NCBI GenBank assembly: GCA_018780025.1
Contig: JADMKH010000063.1
Location: 1-13,708, forward strand
Length of the DNA: 13,708 nucleotides
Direction of reading: 5' to 3'
DNA from: Thiobacillus sp.
GTDB lineage: Bacteria > Pseudomonadota > Gammaproteobacteria > Burkholderiales > Thiobacillaceae
Made by a program: the position numbers and the translations under genes. Position 1 is the stretch's first letter. Each line of letters opens with the position of its first letter. Positions 1 to 7,253 of this stretch are shown here, in pieces. The notes below the pieces were generated by a model. That model was not told the DNA's origin. It worked only from the letters and a program-made list of their open reading frames with translations, and searched no databases.

Positions 1-215
1 GCGGCACCCACGTGATGTACGTGCTGCAACATGGCGACCAGCCCGAACTGTATGCGAATCTGCCCAAAGATCCGAGCGTGAGTCCGCTGGTCAGCCTGTG
101 GAAAGGCATCACCAAGCCGTTGATGAGTTTCGGCATCGGGCTGGCCGTGCTGGCAGGCTTTTTTCATTTCGTCACGGTAGGCCCCAAGGAGGTGGAGGAA
201 GAGGAGGTGGATTGA
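1..215 (+). CDS. fdoH: Formate dehydrogenase iron-sulfur (beta) subunit, C-terminal fragment
   Basis: This is the 3' end of a gene that enters from the left edge; the first whole codon is at position 3. The visible 70 residues begin GTHVMYVLQHGDQPELYANL, the conserved end of the FdnH/FdoH ferredoxin-like domain. A linker and one membrane helix follow (about residues 43-60, SFGIGLAVLAGFFHFVTVG), then an acidic tail. In the family this helix anchors the four-cluster Fe-S subunit in the membrane, where it passes electrons from the molybdenum or tungsten catalytic subunit to cytochrome b. The gamma subunit starts 40 bp downstream, matching the usual GHI gene order. None of the cysteine clusters is in the window, so the call rests on the C-terminal signature and context. 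fdnH would be an equally valid symbol. Confidence 0.9.
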   Translation, partial: GTHVMYVLQHGDQPELYANLPKDPSVSPLVSLWKGITKPLMSFGIGLAVLAGFFHFVTVGPKEVEEEEVD

Positions 216-255
216 ACCCGCCCGTTTTTCTTCTCCCAACATCTGAGGAACGATC

Positions 256-873
256 ATGCACACTTCAATCAAGCGTTACACCACCACGGAACGCAGCAAT
301 CACTGGATCGTGGCCATTGTCTTCGTGCTTGCCGCGCTGTCGGGGCTGGCGCTATTCCACCCGGCTTTTTACTTTCTGGTTCATTTATTCGGTGGCGGCC
401 CCTGGACGCGCATCCTGCATCCCTTCATCGGCGTGGTGATGTTTGTGTTTTTCGTCGTGCTGGCAGCAGGTTTCTGGCGCCTGAACCGGATCACGCCGGC
501 AGACCGGCAGTGGTCGAAGCGCATGGGAGATGTGATGCACAATCGCGACGACAACCTGCCCGAACCGGGCAAATACAATGCCGGGCAGAAGTACCTGTTC
601 TGGACCATGGTGGTGAGCATTCCGCTGTTGCTGATCTCGGGCGTGGTCATCTGGCAGCCCTGGTTCGCGCCTTTCCTGCCGGTCGGATTGCAACGCGTGG
701 CAGTCGTCGTGCATGCCCTGGCGGCCTGGATCATCCTCCTCGGCATCATCGTGCACATCTATGCGGTCATCTGGGTCAAGGGTACGCTGCGGGCGATGAC
801 GCGGGGCACGGTTTCCGGCGCCTGGGCCAAACATCATCACCGCGCCTGGTACCGCGAGATGACCGGCAAATAA
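256..873 (+). CDS. fdoI: Formate dehydrogenase cytochrome b556 (gamma) subunit
   Basis: This 205-residue integral membrane protein belongs to the FdnI/FdoI family, which binds two b-type hemes and passes electrons from the Fe-S subunit to quinone. Four hydrophobic segments are visible, at about residues 17-36, 54-73, 115-134 and 148-172. Candidate heme-ligand histidines sit where the family has them: H16 (SNHW), H55 (LHPFIG), H153 (VVHALAAW) and H167 (IVHIYAV). Length is close to the E. coli proteins (just over 210 residues). The ATG at 256 has a GAGGAA ribosome binding site at 245-250. The gene lies 40 bp after the beta subunit and 41 bp before fdhE, so co-transcription is likely. The complex is expected at the cytoplasmic membrane with its active site facing the periplasm. 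Choosing fdnI over fdoI is not possible from sequence alone. Confidence 0.95.
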   Translation: MHTSIKRYTTTERSNHWIVAIVFVLAALSGLALFHPAFYFLVHLFGGGPWTRILHPFIGVVMFVFFVVLAAGFWRLNRITPADRQWSKRMGDVMHNRDDNLPEPGKYNAGQKYLFWTMVVSIPLLLISGVVIWQPWFAPFLPVGLQRVAVVVHALAAWIILLGIIVHIYAVIWVKGTLRAMTRGTVSGAWAKHHHRAWYREMTGK

Positions 874-914
874 TTTTTGACTGACGCCCACACCACAAGG
901 ACATCATCCAGCGC

Positions 915-1829
915 ATGCCAACGACCCTCCTGCAACCCGGCCAGATCGAAGCGGCGGCCGGCAGTATTCCCGAACTGCGCCTGCCGCCCGCCGATCTGTT
1001 TCTTGCCCGCGCCCGGCGGCTGGAGCAATTGGCCGGGCAGCATACCCTAGGGGATTACCTGCGCTTTGTCGCCCGGCTTGCGCGGGCGCAGCATGAATGC
1101 CTGACGGCCGGCCCCGAGGCGAGACTGCCCACGCCCGAGCGGCTGGCGCAATGCCGCGAATACCGCATGCCGCCGCTGGGCCCGGCGGGGTTGGCAAAGC
1201 CGTCCGGCTGGCGTGACATCGCCCGACACCTGGCCCGGGCGGTTCAGCCGGCCTTGCCCGCGGCCGGCCAGGCCGCGCTGCGCCCGATTCTGCAAGGCCA
1301 GGATGCCTGGCTGGACGAGCAGGCCGCGCGGCTGTTCGAGGGCGACACGCAACATCTGGATGCTGCCGTGGCGCCGCTGATCGGTGCCGCCCTGCAGGTG
1401 CACTGGACCCATCTCGCCCGTCAGCTCGATCCCGCCCAGGTGGCGCGGCCCGAGCATCCCAACCTGTGCCCGGTATGCGGTTCGCATCCGGTCAGTTCGG
1501 TGGTGCGCATCGGCGGCGCCGAAAACGGCCTGCGCTACCTGCATTGCGCACTGTGCAGTTCGGAATGGCACGTGGTGCGGGCCAAGTGCAGCAACTGCGA
1601 CAACACCCGCGGCGTCACTTACCATTATCTGGAGGGCGGCGACAACGTGGTGCGCGCCGAGAGCTGCCCGGAGTGCCGGACCTACCTGAAAATCGTCCAC
1701 CAGGACAAGGATCCGCTGGCCGATCCGGTAGCCGACGACCTCGCCAGCCTGACGCTCGATCTGCTCATGGACGAGGCGGGTTTTGCCCGCAGCGGGGTCA
1801 ACTGGTATCTGATTCAGGGTCATCCGTAG
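915..1829 (+). CDS. fdhE: Formate dehydrogenase accessory protein FdhE
   Basis: This 304-residue cytoplasmic protein is needed in the family to obtain active respiratory formate dehydrogenase. FdhE binds the catalytic subunit and carries metal through paired cysteine motifs. Four CXXC pairs are visible in the C-terminal half: C185/C188 (CPVCGSHP), C211/C214 (CALCSSEW), C225/C228 (CSNCDN) and C251/C254 (CPECRTY). This is the rubredoxin-like arrangement typical of FdhE, behind an N-terminal helical region. Length matches E. coli FdhE (about 309). The ATG at 915 has a modest AAGGA at 897-901, somewhat far upstream. The gene follows the gamma subunit by 41 bp and precedes selA by 57 bp. It therefore links the enzyme genes to the Sec genes and supports the idea that the selenoenzyme served here is formate dehydrogenase. 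Confidence 0.96.
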   Translation: MPTTLLQPGQIEAAAGSIPELRLPPADLFLARARRLEQLAGQHTLGDYLRFVARLARAQHECLTAGPEARLPTPERLAQCREYRMPPLGPAGLAKPSGWRDIARHLARAVQPALPAAGQAALRPILQGQDAWLDEQAARLFEGDTQHLDAAVAPLIGAALQVHWTHLARQLDPAQVARPEHPNLCPVCGSHPVSSVVRIGGAENGLRYLHCALCSSEWHVVRAKCSNCDNTRGVTYHYLEGGDNVVRAESCPECRTYLKIVHQDKDPLADPVADDLASLTLDLLMDEAGFARSGVNWYLIQGHP

Positions 1830-1870
1830 AAGAACCCTTTACTGCTTCAAGCCGCTAACCCATCAACTGC

Positions 1871-1876
1871 AAAGGG
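1871..1876 (+). promoter_or_regulatory. Ribosome binding site that selects the selA start
   Basis: AAAGGG ends 10 nt before the GTG at 1887. It lies only 1 nt before the in-frame TTG at 1878, too close for that codon to be used. This favours GTG 1887 and a SelA protein three residues shorter than the longest open frame. Confidence 0.6.
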
Positions 1877-1886
1877 ATTGTCTATC

Positions 1887-3284
1887 GTGCATAGCGCCCC
1901 CCCTCGTCCGCCCTCGATCGATCGCGTCCTCAACTGGACTGCGGTCGCCCCCCTGATCGCCGAATATGGCCGCGAACCGGTGCTCGCCGGGGCGCGCATG
2001 GTGCTCGACAGCGCCCGCCAGGCCGCGCGCAGCGGCGAACTGGTGGACTACACCGAACCTGCGCTGGCGTTCCGTCTCGCCGCGCATCTGGCGCAGCACC
2101 ACGCGCCCCGCCTGAAACGGGTATTCAACCTCACCGGCACCGTGCTGCACACCAACCTCGGCCGCGCGCCGCTGCCGGACGAGGCGGTGGATGCCCTGGT
2201 CATGGCGGCGCGGCACCCCTGCGCGCTGGAATACGACCTGGCGAGCGGCGGGCGCGGCGACCGCGACGACCTCGTCAACGACCTGCTGTGCGAACTCACC
2301 GGCGCCGAGGCCGCCACCGTGGTCAACAACAATGCGGCGGCGGTGTTCCTGCTGCTCAACACGCTGGCGATGCGCAAACAGGTGATCGTCTCGCGCGGCG
2401 AACTGGTGGAAATCGGCGGCGCCTTCCGCGTGCCGGACATCATGAGCCGCGCTGGCGCCAGACTGGTCGAGGTGGGCACCACCAACCGCACCCACCTGCG
2501 CGACTTCGCTGAGGCCATCGGCCCGCGCAGCGCCATGCTGATGAAGGTGCACACCAGCAACTATGCCATCCACGGCTTTACCGCCAGCGTGGCGGAAATC
2601 GAACTGGCGCAGCTCGCACATGCGCATGAACTGCCCTTCGTGATCGACCTCGGCAGCGGCACGCTCACCGACCTGACGCGCTTCGGCCTGCCGCACGAGC
2701 CGCCGCCGCAGGCATCGCTGGCGGCCGGTGCCGACCTCGTTTGCTTCAGCGGAGACAAGCTGCTGGGCGGACCGCAAGCCGGCATTCTGGTAGGGCGCCG
2801 CGAGCTGATCCAGCGCATCAAGAACAACCCGCTCAAGCGCGCGATGCGCGTTGGCAAACTCACTCTGGCGGCGCTGGAGGCGGTGCTGCGCCTGTATCGC
2901 GACCCCGACCGCCTGGCCGAACGCCTCACTACTTTGCAGTTGCTCATCCGTCCGCGCGCCGAGATCCAGGCGCAGGCCGAGCGCCTGTTGCCCGCCCTGC
3001 AACTGGCACTCGCTGCGTGGCCGGTAAGCGTGGCCACCGAACCCGCGCTGTCGCAGATCGGCAGCGGCTCGCTGCCGGTCGACCGGCTGGAAAGCTGTGC
3101 GCTGGCAGTGCGGCCCACCACCCGCAAAAGCGGCGTGTTGCACGCTATCGAGGCGGCGCTGCGCGGGTTGCCGGTGCCGGTGATCGGTCGCATCGCGGAG
3201 GGCGCGCTGCGTCTTGACCTGCGCTGTATGGGCGCGGCGGACGAAGCAGATTTTCTGGGTCAGCTTGTCAAGCTGGCCGCATAA
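1887..3284 (+). CDS. selA: L-seryl-tRNA(Sec) selenium transferase
   Basis: SelA is the PLP-dependent homodecameric enzyme that converts seryl-tRNA(Sec) to selenocysteinyl-tRNA(Sec) using selenophosphate. From GTG 1887 the protein is 465 residues, almost the same as E. coli SelA (463). Family landmarks are present in order: the early FNLTGTVLHTNLGRAPL block, VVNNNAAAVFL, SRGELVEIGGAFRVPDIM, EVGTTNRTH, and the PLP-lysine segment CFSGDKLLGGPQAG with the lysine at about residue 291. The glycine-rich C-terminal block ending in LRLDLRC is also present. The gene follows fdhE by 57 bp and precedes the transglutaminase-like gene by 22 bp. The usual proteobacterial order is selA-selB, so the interruption by another gene is unusual. 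Start choice is GTG 1887, based on the upstream AAAGGG; TTG 1878 is the alternative. Confidence 0.97.
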   Translation: MHSAPPRPPSIDRVLNWTAVAPLIAEYGREPVLAGARMVLDSARQAARSGELVDYTEPALAFRLAAHLAQHHAPRLKRVFNLTGTVLHTNLGRAPLPDEAVDALVMAARHPCALEYDLASGGRGDRDDLVNDLLCELTGAEAATVVNNNAAAVFLLLNTLAMRKQVIVSRGELVEIGGAFRVPDIMSRAGARLVEVGTTNRTHLRDFAEAIGPRSAMLMKVHTSNYAIHGFTASVAEIELAQLAHAHELPFVIDLGSGTLTDLTRFGLPHEPPPQASLAAGADLVCFSGDKLLGGPQAGILVGRRELIQRIKNNPLKRAMRVGKLTLAALEAVLRLYRDPDRLAERLTTLQLLIRPRAEIQAQAERLLPALQLALAAWPVSVATEPALSQIGSGSLPVDRLESCALAVRPTTRKSGVLHAIEAALRGLPVPVIGRIAEGALRLDLRCMGAADEADFLGQLVKLAA

Positions 3285-3306
3285 CGATTCGAGAGAAGGG
3301 GCTTAC

Positions 3307-4401
3307 ATGCAACGACGCAAATTCCTGCTGACTTCCGCTGCTGTGGCTGCGGGCGTGATGTGGCCATCCAGTCGGGGCATGGCGGCGTTCAGCCCATCGC
3401 CGGAAAGCGGCTGGCGAACGTTTGAAGTCACCTTGCGGGTGGAAGTGCTCAAGCCGGAAGGCGCGACCCGGATATGGCTGCCGCTGCCTTCGATGCAGGA
3501 AGATGACTGGATCCGGCCCATGGGCAATGTGTGGCAAGGCAACGCTGCGCATGCCCGGCTGCTGCGCAACCCGGAATATGGCGCTGAAATGCTCTATGCG
3601 GAATGGGCAGCCGGCGAGGTTCCCGTGCTGGAGGTGACGAGCCGCGTCGCCACGCGCGACCGCGCTATTGACCTGACCCATCCTGTCCAGGTGGCGCCGC
3701 TGTCGCGTGCGGATCGCCGTCGCTATACCCGGGCCACCAGGCTGCTGCCCATCGATGGCGTCGTCAAACGGACCGCGCTCGACATCGCCCGCGACGCTCC
3801 AACCGATCAGGCCAAGGCGCGCGCCATTTACGAGTGGGTGGTGGACAACACTTTTCGCAATCCCCAGACGCGCGGCTGCGGTCTCGGCGATATCCGCACC
3901 ATGCTGATTACCGGCGACCTGTCGGGCAAATGCGCCGACCTCAACGCATTGTATGTCGGGCTGGCGCGCGCGGCCGGTTTGCCGGCGCGCGACGTTTATG
4001 GCATCAGGGTGGCGGATTCGCGCTTCGGCTACGCGAGCCTGGGCAAGAGCGGCGACATCAGCCGCGCGCAGCACTGTCGCGCCGAGGTGTGGCTGGCCGG
4101 GCATGGCTGGGTACCGGTGGACCCCGCCGACGTGCGCAAGGTGGTGCTGGAGGAGCCGCCCGGCAGCCTCGGCCTCACCGATGCAAGGGTGATCGACGTG
4201 CGCAAGCGCCTGTTCGGCGCCTGGGAAATGAACTGGCTGGCCTACAACACCGCACACGATCTGCCGCTGCCCGGCTCGCGCAATGTCACGGTGCCTTTCC
4301 TCATGTATCCGCAGGGGGAAACCGCCACCGGCCTGCTGGACAGCCTGGACCCGGCCACCTTCAGTTACAGGATCACCTCCCGGGAAACCAGCGCGCCATG
4401 A
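3307..4401 (+). CDS. Tat-exported transglutaminase-like protein between selA and selB
   Basis: This 364-residue protein begins MQRRKFLLTSAAVAAG, a twin-arginine signal (R3-R4-K-F-L) with a short hydrophobic core. A cleavage site is plausible after the GMAA motif near residue 27. The C-terminal half resembles the transglutaminase/cysteine-protease fold. The nucleophile motif is GKCADLNALYVGLARAAG (C209), the histidine motif is QHCRAEVWLAGHGWVPVDPAD (H256), and the acidic residue is D272. The Cys-His-Asp triad therefore looks intact. The N-terminal part (residues 35-130) looks like a beta-rich domain of a kind often placed before this fold. The ATG at 3307 has AAGGGG at 3296-3301. The stop overlaps the selB start (ATGA), indicating translational coupling. 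Substrate is unknown. A periplasmic hydrolase or protein-maturation role is inference only; no Sec-pathway function is established for this family. Confidence 0.85.
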   Translation: MQRRKFLLTSAAVAAGVMWPSSRGMAAFSPSPESGWRTFEVTLRVEVLKPEGATRIWLPLPSMQEDDWIRPMGNVWQGNAAHARLLRNPEYGAEMLYAEWAAGEVPVLEVTSRVATRDRAIDLTHPVQVAPLSRADRRRYTRATRLLPIDGVVKRTALDIARDAPTDQAKARAIYEWVVDNTFRNPQTRGCGLGDIRTMLITGDLSGKCADLNALYVGLARAAGLPARDVYGIRVADSRFGYASLGKSGDISRAQHCRAEVWLAGHGWVPVDPADVRKVVLEEPPGSLGLTDARVIDVRKRLFGAWEMNWLAYNTAHDLPLPGSRNVTVPFLMYPQGETATGLLDSLDPATFSYRITSRETSAP

Positions 4402-6302
4402 TTGTCGGCACCGCCGGGCACGTCGACCACGGCAAGACTACGCTGGTGCATGCGCTCACCGGCGTGGACACCGATCGCCTCGAAGCGGAAAAACTGCGCG
4501 GCATTTCCATCGAGCTGGGCTACGCCTACCAGCCGCTGGCCGATGGCGGCGTGCTGGGTTTCATCGATGTGCCCGGCCACGAACGCTTCATCCACACCAT
4601 GCTGGCCGGCGCGGCGGGCATCGACTTCGCCCTGCTGGTGGTGGCGGCGGACGATGGCGTGATGCCGCAGACGCGCGAGCACCTGAATATTCTCGACCTG
4701 CTGGGCATCAAACAGGGCGCAGTGGCGCTGACCAAAATCGACCGCGTCGAGCCTGCGCGCATCGCCGAGGCCGAGCGCGATTTGCATCGGCTGCTGGCCG
4801 ACACCGCGCTCGCCGGCATGCCGCTGTTTGCAGTGTCGGCGACGGACGGGCAGGGCATCGATGCCCTGCGCGCCCACCTGCACCAAGCTGCGCAAGCGAT
4901 GCCGCAGGCACAGGGCGAGGGTGGCTTTCGCCTGGCAGTCGACCGCAGTTTCACCCTGAAAGGCGCAGGCACCATCGTCACCGGCACCGTGTTTGCCGGC
5001 AGCGTGCGGGTGGGCGACGAGCTGGTAGTGACCCCGGCCGACAAACCCGTGCGCCTGCGCAGCCTGCATGTGATGAACCGGCCGGCGCAGGAAGGCCGTG
5101 CCGGCCAGCGTTGCGCGCTCAATCTGGGCGGCGTGGGCAAGAACGAAATCCAGCGCGGCGACTGGATCGTCACGCCCCGCCTGCATGCACCGACCGCACG
5201 CTTCGACGTGCAGCTGACGCTTTCTCCGCAGGCGCCCGCTGCCTTGCCGCACTGGGCGCCGGTTCATCTGCACCTGGGGGCGGCCCATGTCATGGCCCGG
5301 GTCGCCCTGCTGGAAAGCGAGACCCTGGCGCCGGGCCACACCGCGCTTGCCCAGTTGGTCGCCGCCCGCCCCATCGGCGCGCTCCATGGCGACCGCTTCA
5401 TTCTGCGGGACGCCGACGCGCGCCATACCCTGGGCGGCGGCCAGGTGCTGGACCCGGATGGCCCGGCGCGCAAACGCAAAACGCCGCTGCGCCTGGCCGA
5501 GCTGGCCGCGCTGCAAATCCCGGATACACCACAGCGCCTGGCCCGCCTTCTGGAAATCCAGGGGCTGGACCTGGACAAGCTGGCTGTGCACTGGAACCGC
5601 GACGCGCTGGCCGAGGCCTTGCCGCCCGACAGCATGCGCGTCCACGCCAGCAGTGGGAACTGGGCGTTTTCCGGCCTGCACTGGCGCAGCCTGCAGGAAA
5701 AACTGCGCGCTGATCTGGCCGGTTTTCACGAACAGTTTCCCGACGAACTGGGGCCTGATTCCGCGCGGGCACGACGCATGTTTTTGCCGCGTCTGCCGGC
5801 CGCCGCATTTGCTGCCCTGACCGATGAACTGTTGGCGGACGGCACGCTGCAACGCAGCGGCTCGTGGCTGCATCTGCCGACACATCGCATCACCCTCACG
5901 CAGGAGGAAGAAGCCTTTTACCAGCGCATCCGCCCGTGGCTGGCCGAAGCGTCATTTGCGGTCGCACAGGTGCGCGACCTGGCCCGGCTCGCGGCGCGCG
6001 ACGAAACGTCCATGCGCCGCCTGCTGCAGAAACTGGCGCGCCAGGGCAAGCTGTACCAGGTGGTGCGCGACCTGTTTTATCTGCCGGAAACCATCGCCCA
6101 ACTGGCGGCGGTGGTGCAAGAACTGGAAAGCGGGGCAGGCGAGACGCGCGCGGCCGAATTTCGCGACCGCACCGGCCTCGGCCGCAAGCGCGCAATCCAG
6201 GTGCTGGAGTTTTTCGACCGGGTGGGCTTTACGCGCCGCGTGCGCGAAGCCCATCGACTGCGCAATCTGGACATGTTCGGCAGGGCGGAACATGCCGTTT
6301 GA
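4398..6302 (+). CDS. selB: Selenocysteine-specific translation elongation factor
   Basis: SelB is the GTPase that carries Sec-tRNA(Sec) to the ribosome at UGA codons followed by a SECIS hairpin. The 634-residue protein is close to E. coli SelB (614). GTPase motifs are complete: G1 GHVDHGKT at 7-14, the switch I segment RGISIELGY, G3 DVPGHE at 57-62 and G4 TKID at 112-115. EF-Tu-like beta-barrel domains follow (for example FRLAVDRSFTLKGAGTIVTG). The C-terminal third holds winged-helix repeats that bind SECIS RNA, including SFAVAQVRDLARLAARDETS near 517 and EFRDRTGLGRKRAIQVLEFF near 587. The ATG at 4398 overlaps the upstream TGA by 4 nt and has no clear ribosome binding site of its own. Longer in-frame codons upstream lie inside the transglutaminase gene and are not used. 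The stop is 3 nt before the tRNA gene. Confidence 0.97.
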   Translation: MIVGTAGHVDHGKTTLVHALTGVDTDRLEAEKLRGISIELGYAYQPLADGGVLGFIDVPGHERFIHTMLAGAAGIDFALLVVAADDGVMPQTREHLNILDLLGIKQGAVALTKIDRVEPARIAEAERDLHRLLADTALAGMPLFAVSATDGQGIDALRAHLHQAAQAMPQAQGEGGFRLAVDRSFTLKGAGTIVTGTVFAGSVRVGDELVVTPADKPVRLRSLHVMNRPAQEGRAGQRCALNLGGVGKNEIQRGDWIVTPRLHAPTARFDVQLTLSPQAPAALPHWAPVHLHLGAAHVMARVALLESETLAPGHTALAQLVAARPIGALHGDRFILRDADARHTLGGGQVLDPDGPARKRKTPLRLAELAALQIPDTPQRLARLLEIQGLDLDKLAVHWNRDALAEALPPDSMRVHASSGNWAFSGLHWRSLQEKLRADLAGFHEQFPDELGPDSARARRMFLPRLPAAAFAALTDELLADGTLQRSGSWLHLPTHRITLTQEEEAFYQRIRPWLAEASFAVAQVRDLARLAARDETSMRRLLQKLARQGKLYQVVRDLFYLPETIAQLAAVVQELESGAGETRAAEFRDRTGLGRKRAIQVLEFFDRVGFTRRVREAHRLRNLDMFGRAEHAV

Positions 6303-6305
6303 ACT

Positions 6306-6401
6306 GGAAGGGAAGCGTGCCTGGTGGTGCGGCCGGATTTCAAATCCGGTTGGGGGCGTCAGTCGCTCCCGGGTGGGTTCGACTCCCATTCCCTTCCGCC
6401 A
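6306..6401 (+). tRNA. selC: tRNA-Sec (anticodon TCA)
   Basis: This 96-nt gene folds as a bacterial tRNA-Sec. The acceptor stem has 8 bp (GGAAGGGA 6306-6313 with TCCCTTCC 6390-6397), followed by discriminator G6398 and encoded CCA 6399-6401. The D stem has 6 bp (6316-6321 with 6326-6331) around a 4-nt loop. The anticodon stem is 6333-6337 with 6345-6349, plus a G-U pair, and the loop carries TCA at 6340-6342. The long variable arm is 7 bp (6352-6358 with 6364-6370). The T stem has 5 bp (6373-6377 with 6385-6389) and the T loop is TTCGACT. The 8+5 acceptor-T stack and the 6-bp D stem are hallmarks of bacterial tRNA-Sec. It starts 3 nt after the selB stop, so it is probably processed from the selB mRNA. 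Confidence 0.98.
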
Positions 6402-6407
6402 TTTTGT

Positions 6408-6427
6408 CCGCAGGCGACGCCCTGCGG
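6408..6427 (+). other. Hairpin just downstream of selC
   Basis: CCGCAGG (6408-6414) pairs with CCTGCGG (6421-6427) around a 6-nt loop, 6 nt after the tRNA CCA end. Only scattered T residues follow (GTCGTTTCTG), so it is not a classic intrinsic terminator. It could stabilise the 3' trailer or guide tRNA processing. Either role is inference. Confidence 0.4.
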
Positions 6428-6531
6428 GATGTCGTTTCTGCGCGGGAAATTGTTGAGCCTGATACGCCGCCGCAGCCGATTAGCCGAACCTGCAAGACGG
6501 CCTCAGGCATGCGTTTTTCGGGTCAACAGGC

Positions 6532-6560
6532 TTCGCCGTTTGCTGCCCTGACGTTATAGT
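6532..6560 (+). promoter_or_regulatory. Possible sigma-70 promoter for lolA-rarA
   Basis: TATAGT at 6555-6560 resembles a -10 box. The best -35 at a 17-bp spacing is TTCGCC (6532-6537), which is weak. It lies about 85 bp before the lolA start, in the only gap between the Sec operon and lolA large enough for a promoter. The 244-bp gap 6402-6644 shows no other gene. Confidence 0.3.
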
Positions 6561-6581
6561 GCAGGGCGGTTTTGTTTGGGA

Positions 6582-6603
6582 CGCGGGAACCCCGCGCGGT
6601 TTT
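6582..6603 (+). terminator. GC-rich hairpin with T-run in the lolA leader
   Basis: CGCGGG (6582-6587) pairs with CCCGCG (6591-6596) across a 3-nt loop, then CGGTTTT follows. The shape fits a short intrinsic terminator for the Sec operon. It would also act as an attenuator if the promoter proposed upstream of it is real. It lies 41 nt before the lolA start codon. Confidence 0.45.
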
Positions 6604-6644
6604 GGCCGCCTGACAAGCAGCCCCCCTTTTTTGGAGAAGCATCC

Positions 6645-7253
6645 TTGAAACAGTTTATTGTGGCTTGCGCACTCGCGCTGCCGTTGCTGGCCCACGCCGG
6701 CGGCGTCGATCGCCTCAAGGCGTTTATTGCCGAGGCCAAAACCGCCGAAGCCGACTTCAGCCAAACCGTGGTCGACAAGGCGGGCCGCGTGTCCCAGCAG
6801 GCCAGCGGAAAAATGGCGTTTGCCCGCCCCGGAAAATTCCGCTGGGATTATTCCAAACCCTACGAGCAGGTGATCGTGGGCGATGGCGTCAAACTGTGGC
6901 TGCACGACATCGATCTGGATCAGGTCACGGTCAAGCCGCTGGGCGAGGTCATCGCCGGCACCCCCGCGGCCTTGTTGGCGGGCGACAATTCCATCGAAAA
7001 ATACTTCAACCTGAAAAATGCCGCCGACAGCGACGGTCTTGAATGGCTGGAAGCCACGCCGAAAAATCGCGACACCACCTTCGAGCGTATCCGCATGGGC
7101 TTCAAGGGCGACGACCTGGTGCAGATGGAGTTGTTCGATTTCTTCGGCCAGCGCACCACGCTCAAGCTGACGCGCTTTGTGCGCAATCCTTCCATTCCTG
7201 CATCGCGCTTCAAGTTCACGCCGCCTAAAGGCGCAGACATCATTGGCGACTGA
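6645..7253 (+). CDS. lolA: Outer-membrane lipoprotein carrier protein LolA
   Basis: LolA is the periplasmic chaperone that takes lipoproteins released by LolCDE and hands them to LolB at the outer membrane. From TTG 6645 the protein is 202 residues, normal for the family. It starts with a signal peptide KQFIVACALALPLLAHA, cut most likely after residue 18. The mature part shows the LolA signature: a region with F.Q (ADFSQTV), GKMAFARPGKFRWDYSKPYEQ, then DGVKLWLHDIDLDQVTVKPL and a C-terminal FTPPKGADII strand. The TTG is chosen because GGAGAA (6633-6638) sits 6 nt upstream and the signal peptide begins there. An in-frame ATG at 6576 would add 23 non-signal residues ahead of it. The gene overlaps rarA by 11 nt. 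lolA-rarA is a conserved pair, although usual neighbours such as ftsK upstream are not here. Confidence 0.95.
   Translation: MKQFIVACALALPLLAHAGGVDRLKAFIAEAKTAEADFSQTVVDKAGRVSQQASGKMAFARPGKFRWDYSKPYEQVIVGDGVKLWLHDIDLDQVTVKPLGEVIAGTPAALLAGDNSIEKYFNLKNAADSDGLEWLEATPKNRDTTFERIRMGFKGDDLVQMELFDFFGQRTTLKLTRFVRNPSIPASRFKFTPPKGADIIGD

Noticed and set aside
1863..3143. Long open frame on the minus strand opposite selA
   Set aside because: SelA on the plus strand is unambiguous; the antisense frame is a GC-driven artefact.
3834..4397. N-terminal extension of selB
   Set aside because: It overlaps the transglutaminase-like gene in another frame, and SelB begins with MIVGTAGHVDHGKT at 4398 as in the family.
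4365..5885. Long open frame on the minus strand opposite selB
   Set aside because: SelB GTPase and winged-helix motifs fill the plus strand; the antisense frame has no domain.
915..6302. Search for an additional in-frame TGA (selenoprotein) within the window
   Set aside because: All recognised genes are uninterrupted and end at family-typical lengths; no gene shows a TGA at a catalytic Cys/Sec position.
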